A DNA stretch of 64,000 bases. It comes from Bretschneidera sinensis. Lineage: Eukaryota; Streptophyta; Magnoliopsida; Brassicales; Akaniaceae. Positions 33,377 through 41,773 of the stretch are shown here, piece after piece (position 1 is the stretch's first letter; each line of letters starts with the position of its first letter). The stretch is taken from assembly GCA_023935145.1 (NCBI GenBank), contig CM043699.1:59784638-59848637 (forward strand), in the 5' to 3' direction. The notes under the pieces were generated by a model. That model did no database searches and was not told the DNA's origin. It saw nothing but the letters and a program-made list of their open reading frames with translations. Position numbers and translations under genes: made by a program.

Positions 33377-34201
33377 TGTTGGGAAACCACCTTAGATGAT
33401 GCCTAGGAGGTGATCTTCCAAACACCCAAGTCTAAAGTGACTTGTATAAAGAAAAGAGACAGCAACCAATCAAAGCAAGAAAGAAAAGAACATAAGCAAT
33501 TTGTTGACGAGGTTCGGCAATATGCCTACGTCCCCGTGAGCTCCTCCGAGCTCTCTGCACTATCTTATCAATGGAGTTCTTTACAATCAGTGACACCCTT
33601 CCAAGAAGTCACAGGTTCTTGAAGAACAAGAGGAGAAGAAAGAAAGTGATAGAACTATTACAAAAGCACTCTACCCACAATCTATACTACTTCTCTCTTT
33701 ACAACCAGCCTTTCTTTTGAGATCTATTCTAGTGCCTCTCTGTGTTTTGTGTCTTTGCACTCTCACAATTGCACTTTAACTCTCTTGTATGATGATCACT
33801 TGTATGTCACAATGTGTTATCTTGTTTTGATTGAAGCTAGGTGACCCTTTATATAGTGCACCAACTTCTTGACCAATCTTGAGGGTCAATATCAACCCTT
33901 AGATCTAGAGGATCAATCAACTTTAGCCCTCCATCAATCACAAGTGATCCTGTGTGTTTTGGACATGCATCTACGCACTTAACAAAGGTTGAACCAATGT
34001 GCATCAGTGTGCCTAGTGCCGCGGCCCAAGGCAGAGCACACATTCATCCTCTTCTGGGCGCTGCAGTCTGGCCCTCCTCCAGCATCCTCTCTTGCTATGC
34101 ACCGCGGCCTGGACAAGGCTGGGCTATGGCCTGACCTAGTGTGCACTCCTTGTTGAACTTCATTCTTCTTCTTCCGTTTAAATCTTAGACAAACTCCAAC
34201 A
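33377..34201 (-). repeat. CopD2 3' LTR
   Basis: 825 bp, TGTTGGG...TCCAACA. Together with CopD3 it forms an inverted pair abutting at 33376/33377. Sense TATA box at 33848-33855. GC-rich segment 34010-34130. Confidence 0.88.
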
Positions 34202-35103
34202 ATCTGTACCTTTATCTAAGCATTTAAACCAAACTCATTGTGCAGAGAACTCAATATCCAAACTCATCTTGAGTCATCATATCAACCAACTCCAATCCTA
34301 AGAAGTCCAAGACAATGATTGAACTTGCTTAGAGGTAGAACTTTAGTACCTAAATCCGCAGGGTTTTCTTCCATGGCCACCTTGTCCACATGAATGCATC
34401 ATTCCGTAACATTTTCCCGAATGAAATGGTACCAAATATCCATGTGCTTTGTCCTCTCATGGAACACCGAATTCTTGCATAAATGCAATGCACTTTGGCT
34501 ATCCGAATACACCATAACCTGCTCCTCTAGTACCTTCAACTCTTCCAACAACCCTTTGCACCATATAGCCTCCTTGAAGGCTTCTGTAGCCGCTATGTAC
34601 TTAGCCTCGGTTGTTGATAGTGCTACCACCGGCTGCAACTGAGCCTTCCAACTTACACAACATCCGTTTAAGTTGAAGAAGTAAGAAGTAATCGAACTTC
34701 TTTTATCCTGGTCTGCTCCATAGTCCGAATCAGCATAACCCTCAAGGCAGATGGACTTACCTCTCTTCTTATAAACCAGCCCCACATCTAGGCTTCCCTT
34801 CAAGTACCTCAGCAGCCACTTCATCCCAAGCCAATGCTTATTTCCGAGATTACTCATAAACCTACTAAGGACACTTATTGCATACGCAATATCAGGTCTA
34901 GTGCTTACCATGGTGAACATTACAGAACCAACCGCACTAGAGTAGGGGACTTTTTCCATTTCCTTCTTCTCGTCATTCGATCTTGGACATTGATCACTGG
35001 AGAACTTGAAATGACCAGCAAGGGGAACCTTCACTGGTTTGCTATCTTCCATAGAGAACTTAGATATCATCTTCTCTATGTAGGAAGTTTGAGAGATCTT
35101 CAA
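34202..35103 (-). pseudogene. CopD2 RT thumb and RNase H
   Basis: A 234-codon open frame (34399-35103) runs from ISQTSYIEKMISKFSMEDSK through the RNase H blocks YADSDYGADQDKRS, QPVVALSTTEAKYIAATEA and VYSDSQSALHL to HMDIWYHFIREN. The final block (ADLGTKVLPL) follows after a stop at 34399. The first three acidic positions of copia RNase H are present, and the frame is intact over nearly the whole domain, much better kept than in CopD1. Confidence 0.85.
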
Positions 35104-35976
35104 TTTGTATCTCTACCTTTCCCGGATGATACACATCCCAAGGATATTCTGTGCATGGCCAAGATCCTTCATCTCAAACTCCTCACTGAGTTGAGCCTTC
35201 AATTTTCTTATCCTCTCCATACTGCTCCCAACCAACAACATATCATCAACATAGATCAGAATGATCACCACTTCCTCCACCTTGTGCCCCTTGTAATACA
35301 ATCACGAATCATAGTAGTTCCTCATGAAACCTAGGCTGGTTACAAAGGAATCGAACCTCTTATTTCATTGCCGAGGTGATTGCTTCAGGCCATATAGAGA
35401 TTTATTCAGTTGGCACACTAAATCTCCCTGCCTTCATTCTTCATAGCCTTCGAGTTTCCTCATGTAAATGGTCTCATCAAGCTCTCCATATAAGAACGTT
35501 GTCTTCACATCCATTTGCTCGATTTCCCAATTGAATTGGACCACCAATGCTAATACTATCCTTATCGTCTTGTATTTCACAACTAGTGAGAATATTTTGG
35601 TGAATTCTATGCCTTCTATTTATATGAACCCCTTCACCACCAGCCTAGCTTTATACCGGACTTCATCCACTAGAGTTTTCCCTTCTTTGATCTTATAGAT
35701 CCATCTACAATCCACAACTCTCTGTTTTTCTGGTTTGGGCACCAATACCCAAGAGTTGTTCATCCTCAAAGAATCCATTTTTTCCTCCATAGCTAGCTGC
35801 CACTTTGACGAATCCTTACACTCCAAGGCATCCATGTAAGTTTCTTGTTCAACTATCCCTCCTTCTGTCCAAGGAGATGCTACATTAGCATCCGTAAAAC
35901 CATATCTCAAAGGTGGTCTAACCACCCTCCTTTCCCGGTCCCTTGTGAGTTGGTAGTCATTCTGACTTGCTGCATC
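35104..35976 (-). pseudogene. CopD2 reverse transcriptase
   Basis: Minus strand: the N-terminus (35620-35925: KWQLAMEEKMDSLRMNNSWV, then VVDCRWIYKIKEG and KARLVVKGF), then in shifted frames the MDVKTTFLYGELDE block, LVCQLNKSLYGLKQSPRQ, and 35113-35301 with the catalytic loop ILIYVDDMLLVGSS. Stops and at least one frameshift separate the pieces. The YVDD motif is intact. AthA1 lies directly upstream. Confidence 0.85.
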
Positions 35977-36784
35977 ATCCCTGTTGTGAGTTTTAAATTA
36001 CTCACAAGCGCACGAGTCGTTTGCAATATAGTGTTGTGCAAGTGCGAGGTCGAATCCACAGGGAATTGCGTTGTGAAAATATATTTTTTAATCTAAATTA
36101 ACTCTATCTTAACCTAGTTCCGAATTTCAGATGATATTGCAAAATAAATTAAATTGATTTAAAATCTAATAATAAAAAGCACTAAGGTTTCCGAATCCAC
36201 CCCACCGAAGTTAAGCATACATGTTCTAAAAATACAGCCTATCAAAACATTCAATGAATCCAACTATAAGACAAAAAACAAAGAATATCCCAACTAAACC
36301 AAAAGCACCCGATGTATCCGCTCTTAACAAATCACAAAGAGAATCCAATTTAATCGAAAAGCATTCAATGTATCCATCAGATGAAACACAAAGAAAATCC
36401 AACAGACAATTTAAACTCAATCAATTATAAGATTAACTCAAATAATTGACAGAACATTTATACTAAAAATTGTCAGATTTGTACAAGCAAATCTGAACTA
36501 CTACGCCAAACAACGGCGGGGCTTCATCTTCAACCTTAGCTGAAGAGTCTAGCCACTCATAACTATAAAACTATAATAACAAGTGCTAAACATTTAAACT
36601 AAATCAACTAAATATAAAGAAATAAATAAACAACTTTACATGGGAGAAATTCCACTCGCTGACGGGCGGCGCTTCCCCTCGTGGTAGCAATGCCTTCGGG
36701 ATCCACCAAAATGCTGACGGACGTCCACCGGTAAACACCAAAGTGGCTCAGGAATTGTACCTTGGATTATGAAGCCAAATGGTG

Positions 36785-36836
36785 TTTATATAGGGGGAGA
36801 CCCGTAGTAAAACAGGTTGCAGAAACGATGTGGGAT
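36785..36836 (-). promoter_or_regulatory. AthA1 3' LTR core promoter: USE, 33 bp, TATA
   Basis: The sense strand reads ATCCCACATCG (36826-36836), a perfect match to the plant snRNA Upstream Sequence Element, then 33 bp, then TATATAAA (36785-36792). A second perfect USE lies 153 bp further upstream (36979-36989). Confidence 0.75.
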
Positions 36837-36846
36837 ACAGGCCCGT

Positions 36847-37070
36847 GTGCGCTCGATCGCAGTGTGGTGCGATCGATCGCAGGTACGATCGATCGCATGT
36901 CTTGTGCGCACGATCTTATGTGCGTTCGATCACATGTCTGCTGCGATCGATCGCAGATGCACTGAACTTCAAATATTTCGATGTGGGATGTTGACCTTGC
37001 GCTCGTTCAAAGGCAGGTGCGCTCGAGCGCTGGTGCGCTCGATCGCATATCTGTTGCGATCGAGCGCAAT
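36847..37070 (-). repeat. Array of GCGATCGATCGC-like motifs in the AthA1 LTR U3
   Basis: About ten copies of a 12-14 bp palindrome-like word (GCGCTCGATCGCA, TGCGATCGATCGCA, GCGCTCGAGCGCT and variants), spaced roughly 15-30 bp, directly upstream of and around the two USE motifs. CpG-rich in an AT-rich element. The same array is at 45061-45286, 59176-59397 and 63536-63760. Confidence 0.85.
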
Positions 37071-37234
37071 GTCTCCAGAAGCTTCAAATCAACCTGAAAT
37101 GCTGCACTTTCTCCACAAACATGTAAAAATACACAAAACACAAGAAAAACGTAAAATAAAGTAAAATACTACTAACTAAGAGCATAACAAATATAAGTTA
37201 AGGGTCTAAAATATGCAATATTTTAGACTCATCA

Positions 37235-38536
37235 AATACCTCCAAACTTATATTTTGCTAGTCCTTTAGCAAAACAAAATAAAAGACTCAATGAAAAACA
37301 AAGAACATAAAGATAAAGTCATCACTCATGGTATCCAAAAATTTAAGGAGCACACATCACCATGATATTCATTCATAAGCAAGCTTAAAAAGGTAAACCC
37401 ATCTTCGCAATGAATAGAAATGTTAAAATCTAATTACTTACAAAAGGCAGGATAAGGCATCACAAGCTTGAATCAGTGTAAGGTGAATTAGTACATAAAA
37501 ATGAAGCTTCCAAGTAACTCTAATGTGTAAGGTCTCCATGTCTCAAGATTCACCGAATTTCCCATCAAAAATGAACGAAAAGGCATAGATTTTATTTTAT
37601 TCTCTTTTTTTTTTTTTTTAATAAGGCACGGCTATGTTTAGTTCCCTTAAGCTTTCTAATTGACCCATGTAGCGAGTGTTGAGTCAATGACTCCCAAACC
37701 AGGTGGCTTTAGGGCATTAGGTGTACAGACACCCCTAAGGACTTACTAACTCGAGTCAAAAAGGCTACGAAAATAAACCGGCCTTAATACTACCAAGCAA
37801 AATTCCACCTTTTGACGTGAACACTCACTGCTTACTGAGGCAAGAGGTCCAGTTACTCAGCGAAAAGTTTATTGATAATAATTATTCTTTTTTTTATATA
37901 TATATATTTTCCTATGCCCAAGAGTTCATCCAACAAGTCATCCAGTTTCAGTTAAGATAAGGAAAAATACACATTAAAATCACATGTCATACCTCACATA
38001 ATTTGTGCTAATGTGCTCGTGTGAGATTAGATCAAAAATGTGAATTCTCAAAATGCCTAAAGTAAGTAACTAAATTTTAAAAATTTATCACCAGATCATG
38101 TGTTCAAAATGTTAAGCTTACCAATGACATCACACCACAGAAAATGTTTAGATCAACTAAAATTTCACGATAACATGAGCATGCATTTATCTCTATGACG
38201 AAAAGACAACAAATTAGGACAAAGTGTGTGATGTGTCTCCCATACCCCCAAACTTAAATTACACATTGACCCCAATGTGTGACTAATATGGAAAGAGCTG
38301 ACCTGAGATATGGAGAACTATCTGGACTGGTATGGCTCATAGCATACCCCCAAACTTGAACTGAAGTACACTTTGTCCCTGAAAAATAAAAACTGGAAAA
38401 CAAAAAATACTGGAAACAAATATTAATCATAAAAATGTGAAATAATAAATAAACAAAAGAAAAGATAAGCTGTGGGGTGCCTCCCATGAGCGCTAAGTTT
38501 TACGTCTTCAGCCAGACTCTCCCTAGAATACTACAC
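37235..38536 (-). other. AthA1 3' noncoding region
   Basis: No gene. It contains three copies of a PPT-like sense motif AAGTTTGGGGGTAT (near 38250, 38345 and, next to the LTR, 37238, where it reads GGAGG). The conserved post-pol string GTCTGGCTGAAGACG...CTCATGG is at about 38485-38518. A T-run lies at 37605-37620 and a TA-rich run near 37890-37910. It corresponds to 59563-60853 in AthA2. Confidence 0.75.
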
Positions 38537-39142
38537 TCAATCTGAGTAACTAGGATCCTCCAACAGTATCGTCTCAATGTCCAGACTCCTCAACTCTAAG
38601 AATGGTTTTAGCCTCTGTCCATTTACCTTGAAAGTATTACCATTCTTAGGATCCTCAATCTCGATGGCCCCATGAGGAAAAACCGATCGAATAATGAATG
38701 GGCCTGACCATCGGGATTTGAGCTTGCCTGGAAAAAGATGCAGGCGCGAATTATAAAGAAGAACTCTCTGACCCGGCTCAAAAGCTCGTCTCAAAATATT
38801 TTGGTCATGAGTCTTCTTCATTTGTGCTTTGTATGATCGGGCACACTCATACGCATCATTCCACAGCTCCTCCAATTCATTGAGTTGGAGCTTCCGTTGT
38901 GAGCCAGCCTTGGAAAGATTGAAATTTAGTTGCTTGACAGCCCAATACGCACTATGCTCTAATTCAACCGGAAGGTGACATGCCTTTCCGTATACAATGC
39001 GATAGGGGGACATGCCAATTGGCGTCTTGAAGGCTGTCCGATATGCCCACAGTGCATCCATCAATCGCAGAGACCAATCCTTTCTAGTAGGGTTCACAGT
39101 CTTTTCCAAAATATGTTTGATCTCGCGATTTGAGATTTCCAC
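38537..39142 (-). CDS. AthA1 integrase C-terminal part (after a stop codon)
   Basis: A 201-codon open frame continuing integrase: the catalytic Glu lies just upstream of the internal Met in the [15 protein letters not shown] region, then [20 protein letters not shown], and the GPY/F-like module ([20 protein letters not shown]) ending [10 protein letters not shown]. Ty3/gypsy integrases use this region for multimerisation and DNA binding. In frame with 39155-40135 but separated by a TAA at 39155-39157, where AthB2 (63945 onward) has CAG. A translated start here is doubtful; treat as part of a broken pol. Confidence 0.8.
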   Translation of the reverse strand: MEISNREIKHILEKTVNPTRKDWSLRLMDALWAYRTAFKTPIGMSPYRIVYGKACHLPVELEHSAYWAVKQLNFNLSKAGSQRKLQLNELEELWNDAYECARSYKAQMKKTHDQNILRRAFEPGQRVLLYNSRLHLFPGKLKSRWSGPFIIRSVFPHGAIEIEDPKNGNTFKVNGQRLKPFLELRSLDIETILLEDPSYSD

Positions 39143-39154
39143 TTGACCACTCGT

Positions 39155-40135
39155 TTATGGGTGATATGGGGTGGCAACTTTGTGCGTGATACAATATTTC
39201 TTCATCAACTGCTCAAAGATCTTGTTGCAAAAGTGCTTACCTCCATCATTTATGATTGCTCGAGGCGTACCAAAACGAGAAAAAATATTGTCTTTCAAGA
39301 ACTGGACCACAACTCTGTGGTCATTGGTCTTGCACGCAACGGCCTCCACCCACTTGGACAGATAGTCCACAGCAACTAGAATGTATAAGTAGCCAAAGGA
39401 GTTTGGGAATGGCCCCATGAAATCAATGCCCCACACATCAAAAATCTCAACAATCAGAATAGGGTTGAGGGGCATCATATTTCTCCTAGAAAGACTCCTT
39501 AGCTTTTGGCAACGCTCACAAGATATACAGTAGGTGTGAGAATCCCGGAACAGGGTAGGCCAATAAAATCCATACTGCAAAATCTTTGCAGCGGTCTTTT
39601 TAGCACTAAAATGGCCTCCACATGCATGATCATGACAAAAGGCGATGACATTAGATTGGTCATGCTCAGGAATACATCGTCTAATGATCTGATCAGGACA
39701 ATACTTGAACAGGTAAGGATCGTCCCAGAAAAAGTGTTTTACCATGGCCAAAAATTTTGATTTATCTTGCCTCCCCCAATGCAAGGGCATGTGTCCGGTG
39801 ACAAGATAGTTCACTATGTCAGCAAACCATGGTGCGGGACTGTGAGAAATGTGCATCAATTGCTCAGCAGGAAAGGTCTCAGAAATGGGAGTGGCAGCCT
39901 CACTGAATTCCACAATCAATCTAGATAAATGGTCCGCCACCACATTTTCTGAACCTTTCTTATCCCGAATCTCAATGTCGAACTCTTGAAGTAGCAAGAT
40001 CCATCGGATAAGACGAGATTTAGCATCTTTTTTAGAGAAAAGATACTTCAATGCAGCATGGTCCGAGTAGATAATGACTTTAGATCCTAACAAGAAGGAT
40101 CTGAACTTGTCTAGTGCAAAAACGACTGCAAGCAA
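39155..40135 (-). CDS. AthA1 RNase H end and integrase core
   Basis: A 326-codon frame. Residues 1-72 complete RNase H ([20 protein letters not shown], then [11 protein letters not shown]). Around 165-205 is the integrase H2C2 zinc module ([18 protein letters not shown], then SCERCQK). The core has the first Asp in [12 protein letters not shown] and the second in [13 protein letters not shown]. The third catalytic residue falls past the stop at 39155. It acts, when expressed, on the reverse-transcribed copy in the nucleus. Upstream it continues in frame from the RT frame through a TAA at 40163-40165. Confidence 0.85.
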   Translation of the reverse strand: MLAVVFALDKFRSFLLGSKVIIYSDHAALKYLFSKKDAKSRLIRWILLLQEFDIEIRDKKGSENVVADHLSRLIVEFSEAATPISETFPAEQLMHISHSPAPWFADIVNYLVTGHMPLHWGRQDKSKFLAMVKHFFWDDPYLFKYCPDQIIRRCIPEHDQSNVIAFCHDHACGGHFSAKKTAAKILQYGFYWPTLFRDSHTYCISCERCQKLRSLSRRNMMPLNPILIVEIFDVWGIDFMGPFPNSFGYLYILVAVDYLSKWVEAVACKTNDHRVVVQFLKDNIFSRFGTPRAIINDGGKHFCNKIFEQLMKKYCITHKVATPYHP

Positions 40136-40162
40136 CTCCTTTTCAGTGGTAGAATAATTGAG

Positions 40163-41728
40163 TTATGCGTCGTTTAGAGTTCGACTTGCGTAATAGATAG
40201 CATGGGGAAGTTTATCAACACGCTGCCCCAAAACAGCTCCAACAGCATAGTCTGATGCGTCACACATAATCTCAAAAGGCATACCCCAGTTAGGTGGCTG
40301 AATAATGGGTGTGGACGTCAGAATTTCCTTCAGATCCCCAAATGCTTTCTTACAATCCTGATCAAATAGAAATGGGGCATCTTTTTGCAACAACTTGCAC
40401 AAGGGCCTGGCGATCTTGCTGAAATTCTGGATAAATCGCCTATAGAAACCTGCATGGCCCAAAAAAGATCGAACCTCTTTCACCGTACGTGGGGGTGGAA
40501 GGCTAGAAATCAAATCCACCTTCGCTTTGTCGACCTCAATCCCTCGATGAGATATGATATGCCCCAGTACAATTCCTTGCTTGACCATAAAATGGCACTT
40601 CTCCCAATTAAGCACCAGGTTCTTCTCCTTGCACCGTACCAAAACCAAAGAGAGACGGTGCAGGCACTCCTCAAATGTTGAACCAAAGATGGAGAAGTCG
40701 TCCATGAAAATCTCCAAGAACCGCTCTACCATGTCAAAGAATATACTGACCATGCACCGCTGAAAAGTGGCAGGTGCATTGCATAACCCAAAGGGCATGC
40801 GACGGTAGGCGAAGGTCCCAAAAGGACAGGTAAATGTTGTCTTCTCCTGATCTTCAGGGTCCACGGGGACCTGGTTATATCCAGAATAACCATCCAAAAA
40901 GCAATAATACTCGTGCCCAGCCAAACGCTCCACCATCTGATCAATAAATGGAAGTGAAAAGTGATCATTCCTTGTGGCAGTGTTCAGCTTACGGTAGTCT
41001 ATACACACTCTCCACCCAGACTGCACACGAGTTGGCACCAACCCGTCGTCCTTATTCTTTACTACCGTTAACCCAGCTCGCTTGGGCACGACATGAATGG
41101 GGCTCACCCACTTGCTATCAGAGATGGGATAAATGATCCCTGCATCTAACAGCTTAATAACCTCTACCCTTACAACCTCTTGCATAGCAGGGTTGAGCCT
41201 TCTTTGCGGCTCCCTCAATGGCTTAGCATCTTCCTCCAAGTGTATCCTATGCATCACCACCGAGGGGCTGATTCCTTTAATATCCTCAATGGTCCAGCCG
41301 ATAGCTTCCTTGTGCTCTCTTAAAACATCTAATAATTTCTCCTCTTGAGCCTCTCCCAAATCTGAAGCTATTATCACAGGCAAACAGTGTGCTGGACCCA
41401 GGAACTTATACTTAAGATTATCCGGTAAAGGCTTAAGTTCCTTCTGTTGAGGTTCGGGTGACACCTTCTCCTCCTCCTCCTTGCTTTCTTGAGGATCAGA
41501 CTCCAAAATGGCATTTACTTCCTCGAGTAACTTATCTAAACCCAAGTCCTCTCCAAAGTGAGCAAAGCATGCCTCCATGGGATCCTCTATGCTTGATTCA
41601 TCCACAGTATCCTCAAGAATCTCCTCTATCAAGCATACATCTCTCATTTCATCATATTCCAGTGGTTGCCTAGTGATATCAAAAATGTTCAACTCCACTG
41701 TCATATTTCCGAAGGAGATCTTCATCAC
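40163..41728 (-). CDS. AthA1 reverse transcriptase and RNase H start
   Basis: A 521-codon frame that continues protease after the stop at 41774. The first 150 residues are an acidic linker (MEACFAHFGEDLGLDKLLEE). RT begins near residue 190 (EVIKLLDAGIIYPISDSKWV), then WRVCIDYRKLN, FLDGYSGYNQVPV, MPFGLCNAPATFQRCM and the catalytic FMDDFSIFG at about 335-345, a normal Athila version of the YxDD box. RNase H starts at [20 protein letters not shown]. All motifs expected for activity are visible. A TAA at 40163 replaces a Gln codon present in AthB2 and cuts RNase H. Confidence 0.88.
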   Translation of the reverse strand: MMKISFGNMTVELNIFDITRQPLEYDEMRDVCLIEEILEDTVDESSIEDPMEACFAHFGEDLGLDKLLEEVNAILESDPQESKEEEEKVSPEPQQKELKPLPDNLKYKFLGPAHCLPVIIASDLGEAQEEKLLDVLREHKEAIGWTIEDIKGISPSVVMHRIHLEEDAKPLREPQRRLNPAMQEVVRVEVIKLLDAGIIYPISDSKWVSPIHVVPKRAGLTVVKNKDDGLVPTRVQSGWRVCIDYRKLNTATRNDHFSLPFIDQMVERLAGHEYYCFLDGYSGYNQVPVDPEDQEKTTFTCPFGTFAYRRMPFGLCNAPATFQRCMVSIFFDMVERFLEIFMDDFSIFGSTFEECLHRLSLVLVRCKEKNLVLNWEKCHFMVKQGIVLGHIISHRGIEVDKAKVDLISSLPPPRTVKEVRSFLGHAGFYRRFIQNFSKIARPLCKLLQKDAPFLFDQDCKKAFGDLKEILTSTPIIQPPNWGMPFEIMCDASDYAVGAVLGQRVDKLPHAIYYASRTLNDA

Positions 41729-41773
41729 CCCTGTCCTACAATTGATTAGGGCGTTAGCCGTGGCTAAGAATGG

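Larger units (their letters stand above)
35982..37234 (-). repeat. AthA1 3' LTR
   Basis: 1,253 bp, TGTTGTGAG...GACTCATCA. It holds three degenerate tandem units of about 60 bp (36240-36410), a motif array (36847-37070) and the USE/TATA promoter. It matches 44189-45450 closely, except for a 10-bp indel and scattered substitutions. Confidence 0.95.

Noticed and set aside
36847..37070. CRISPR-like spaced repeats
   Set aside because: The unit is short, degenerate and in both orientations, lies in an LTR, and the window is plant nuclear DNA.
36762..37164. Open frames of 67 and 115 codons repeated in all family A LTRs (plus strand, rich in RSIA and CDRSQ)
   Set aside because: They are read-through of the GCGATCGATCGC array on the antisense strand; the repeated residues simply translate the motif. 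They recur only because LTRs recur.
37235..38536. Possible env-like gene downstream of AthA1 integrase
   Set aside because: Some Athila elements have one here, but no frame longer than about 80 codons exists on the sense strand and AthA2 shows the same noncoding sequence.
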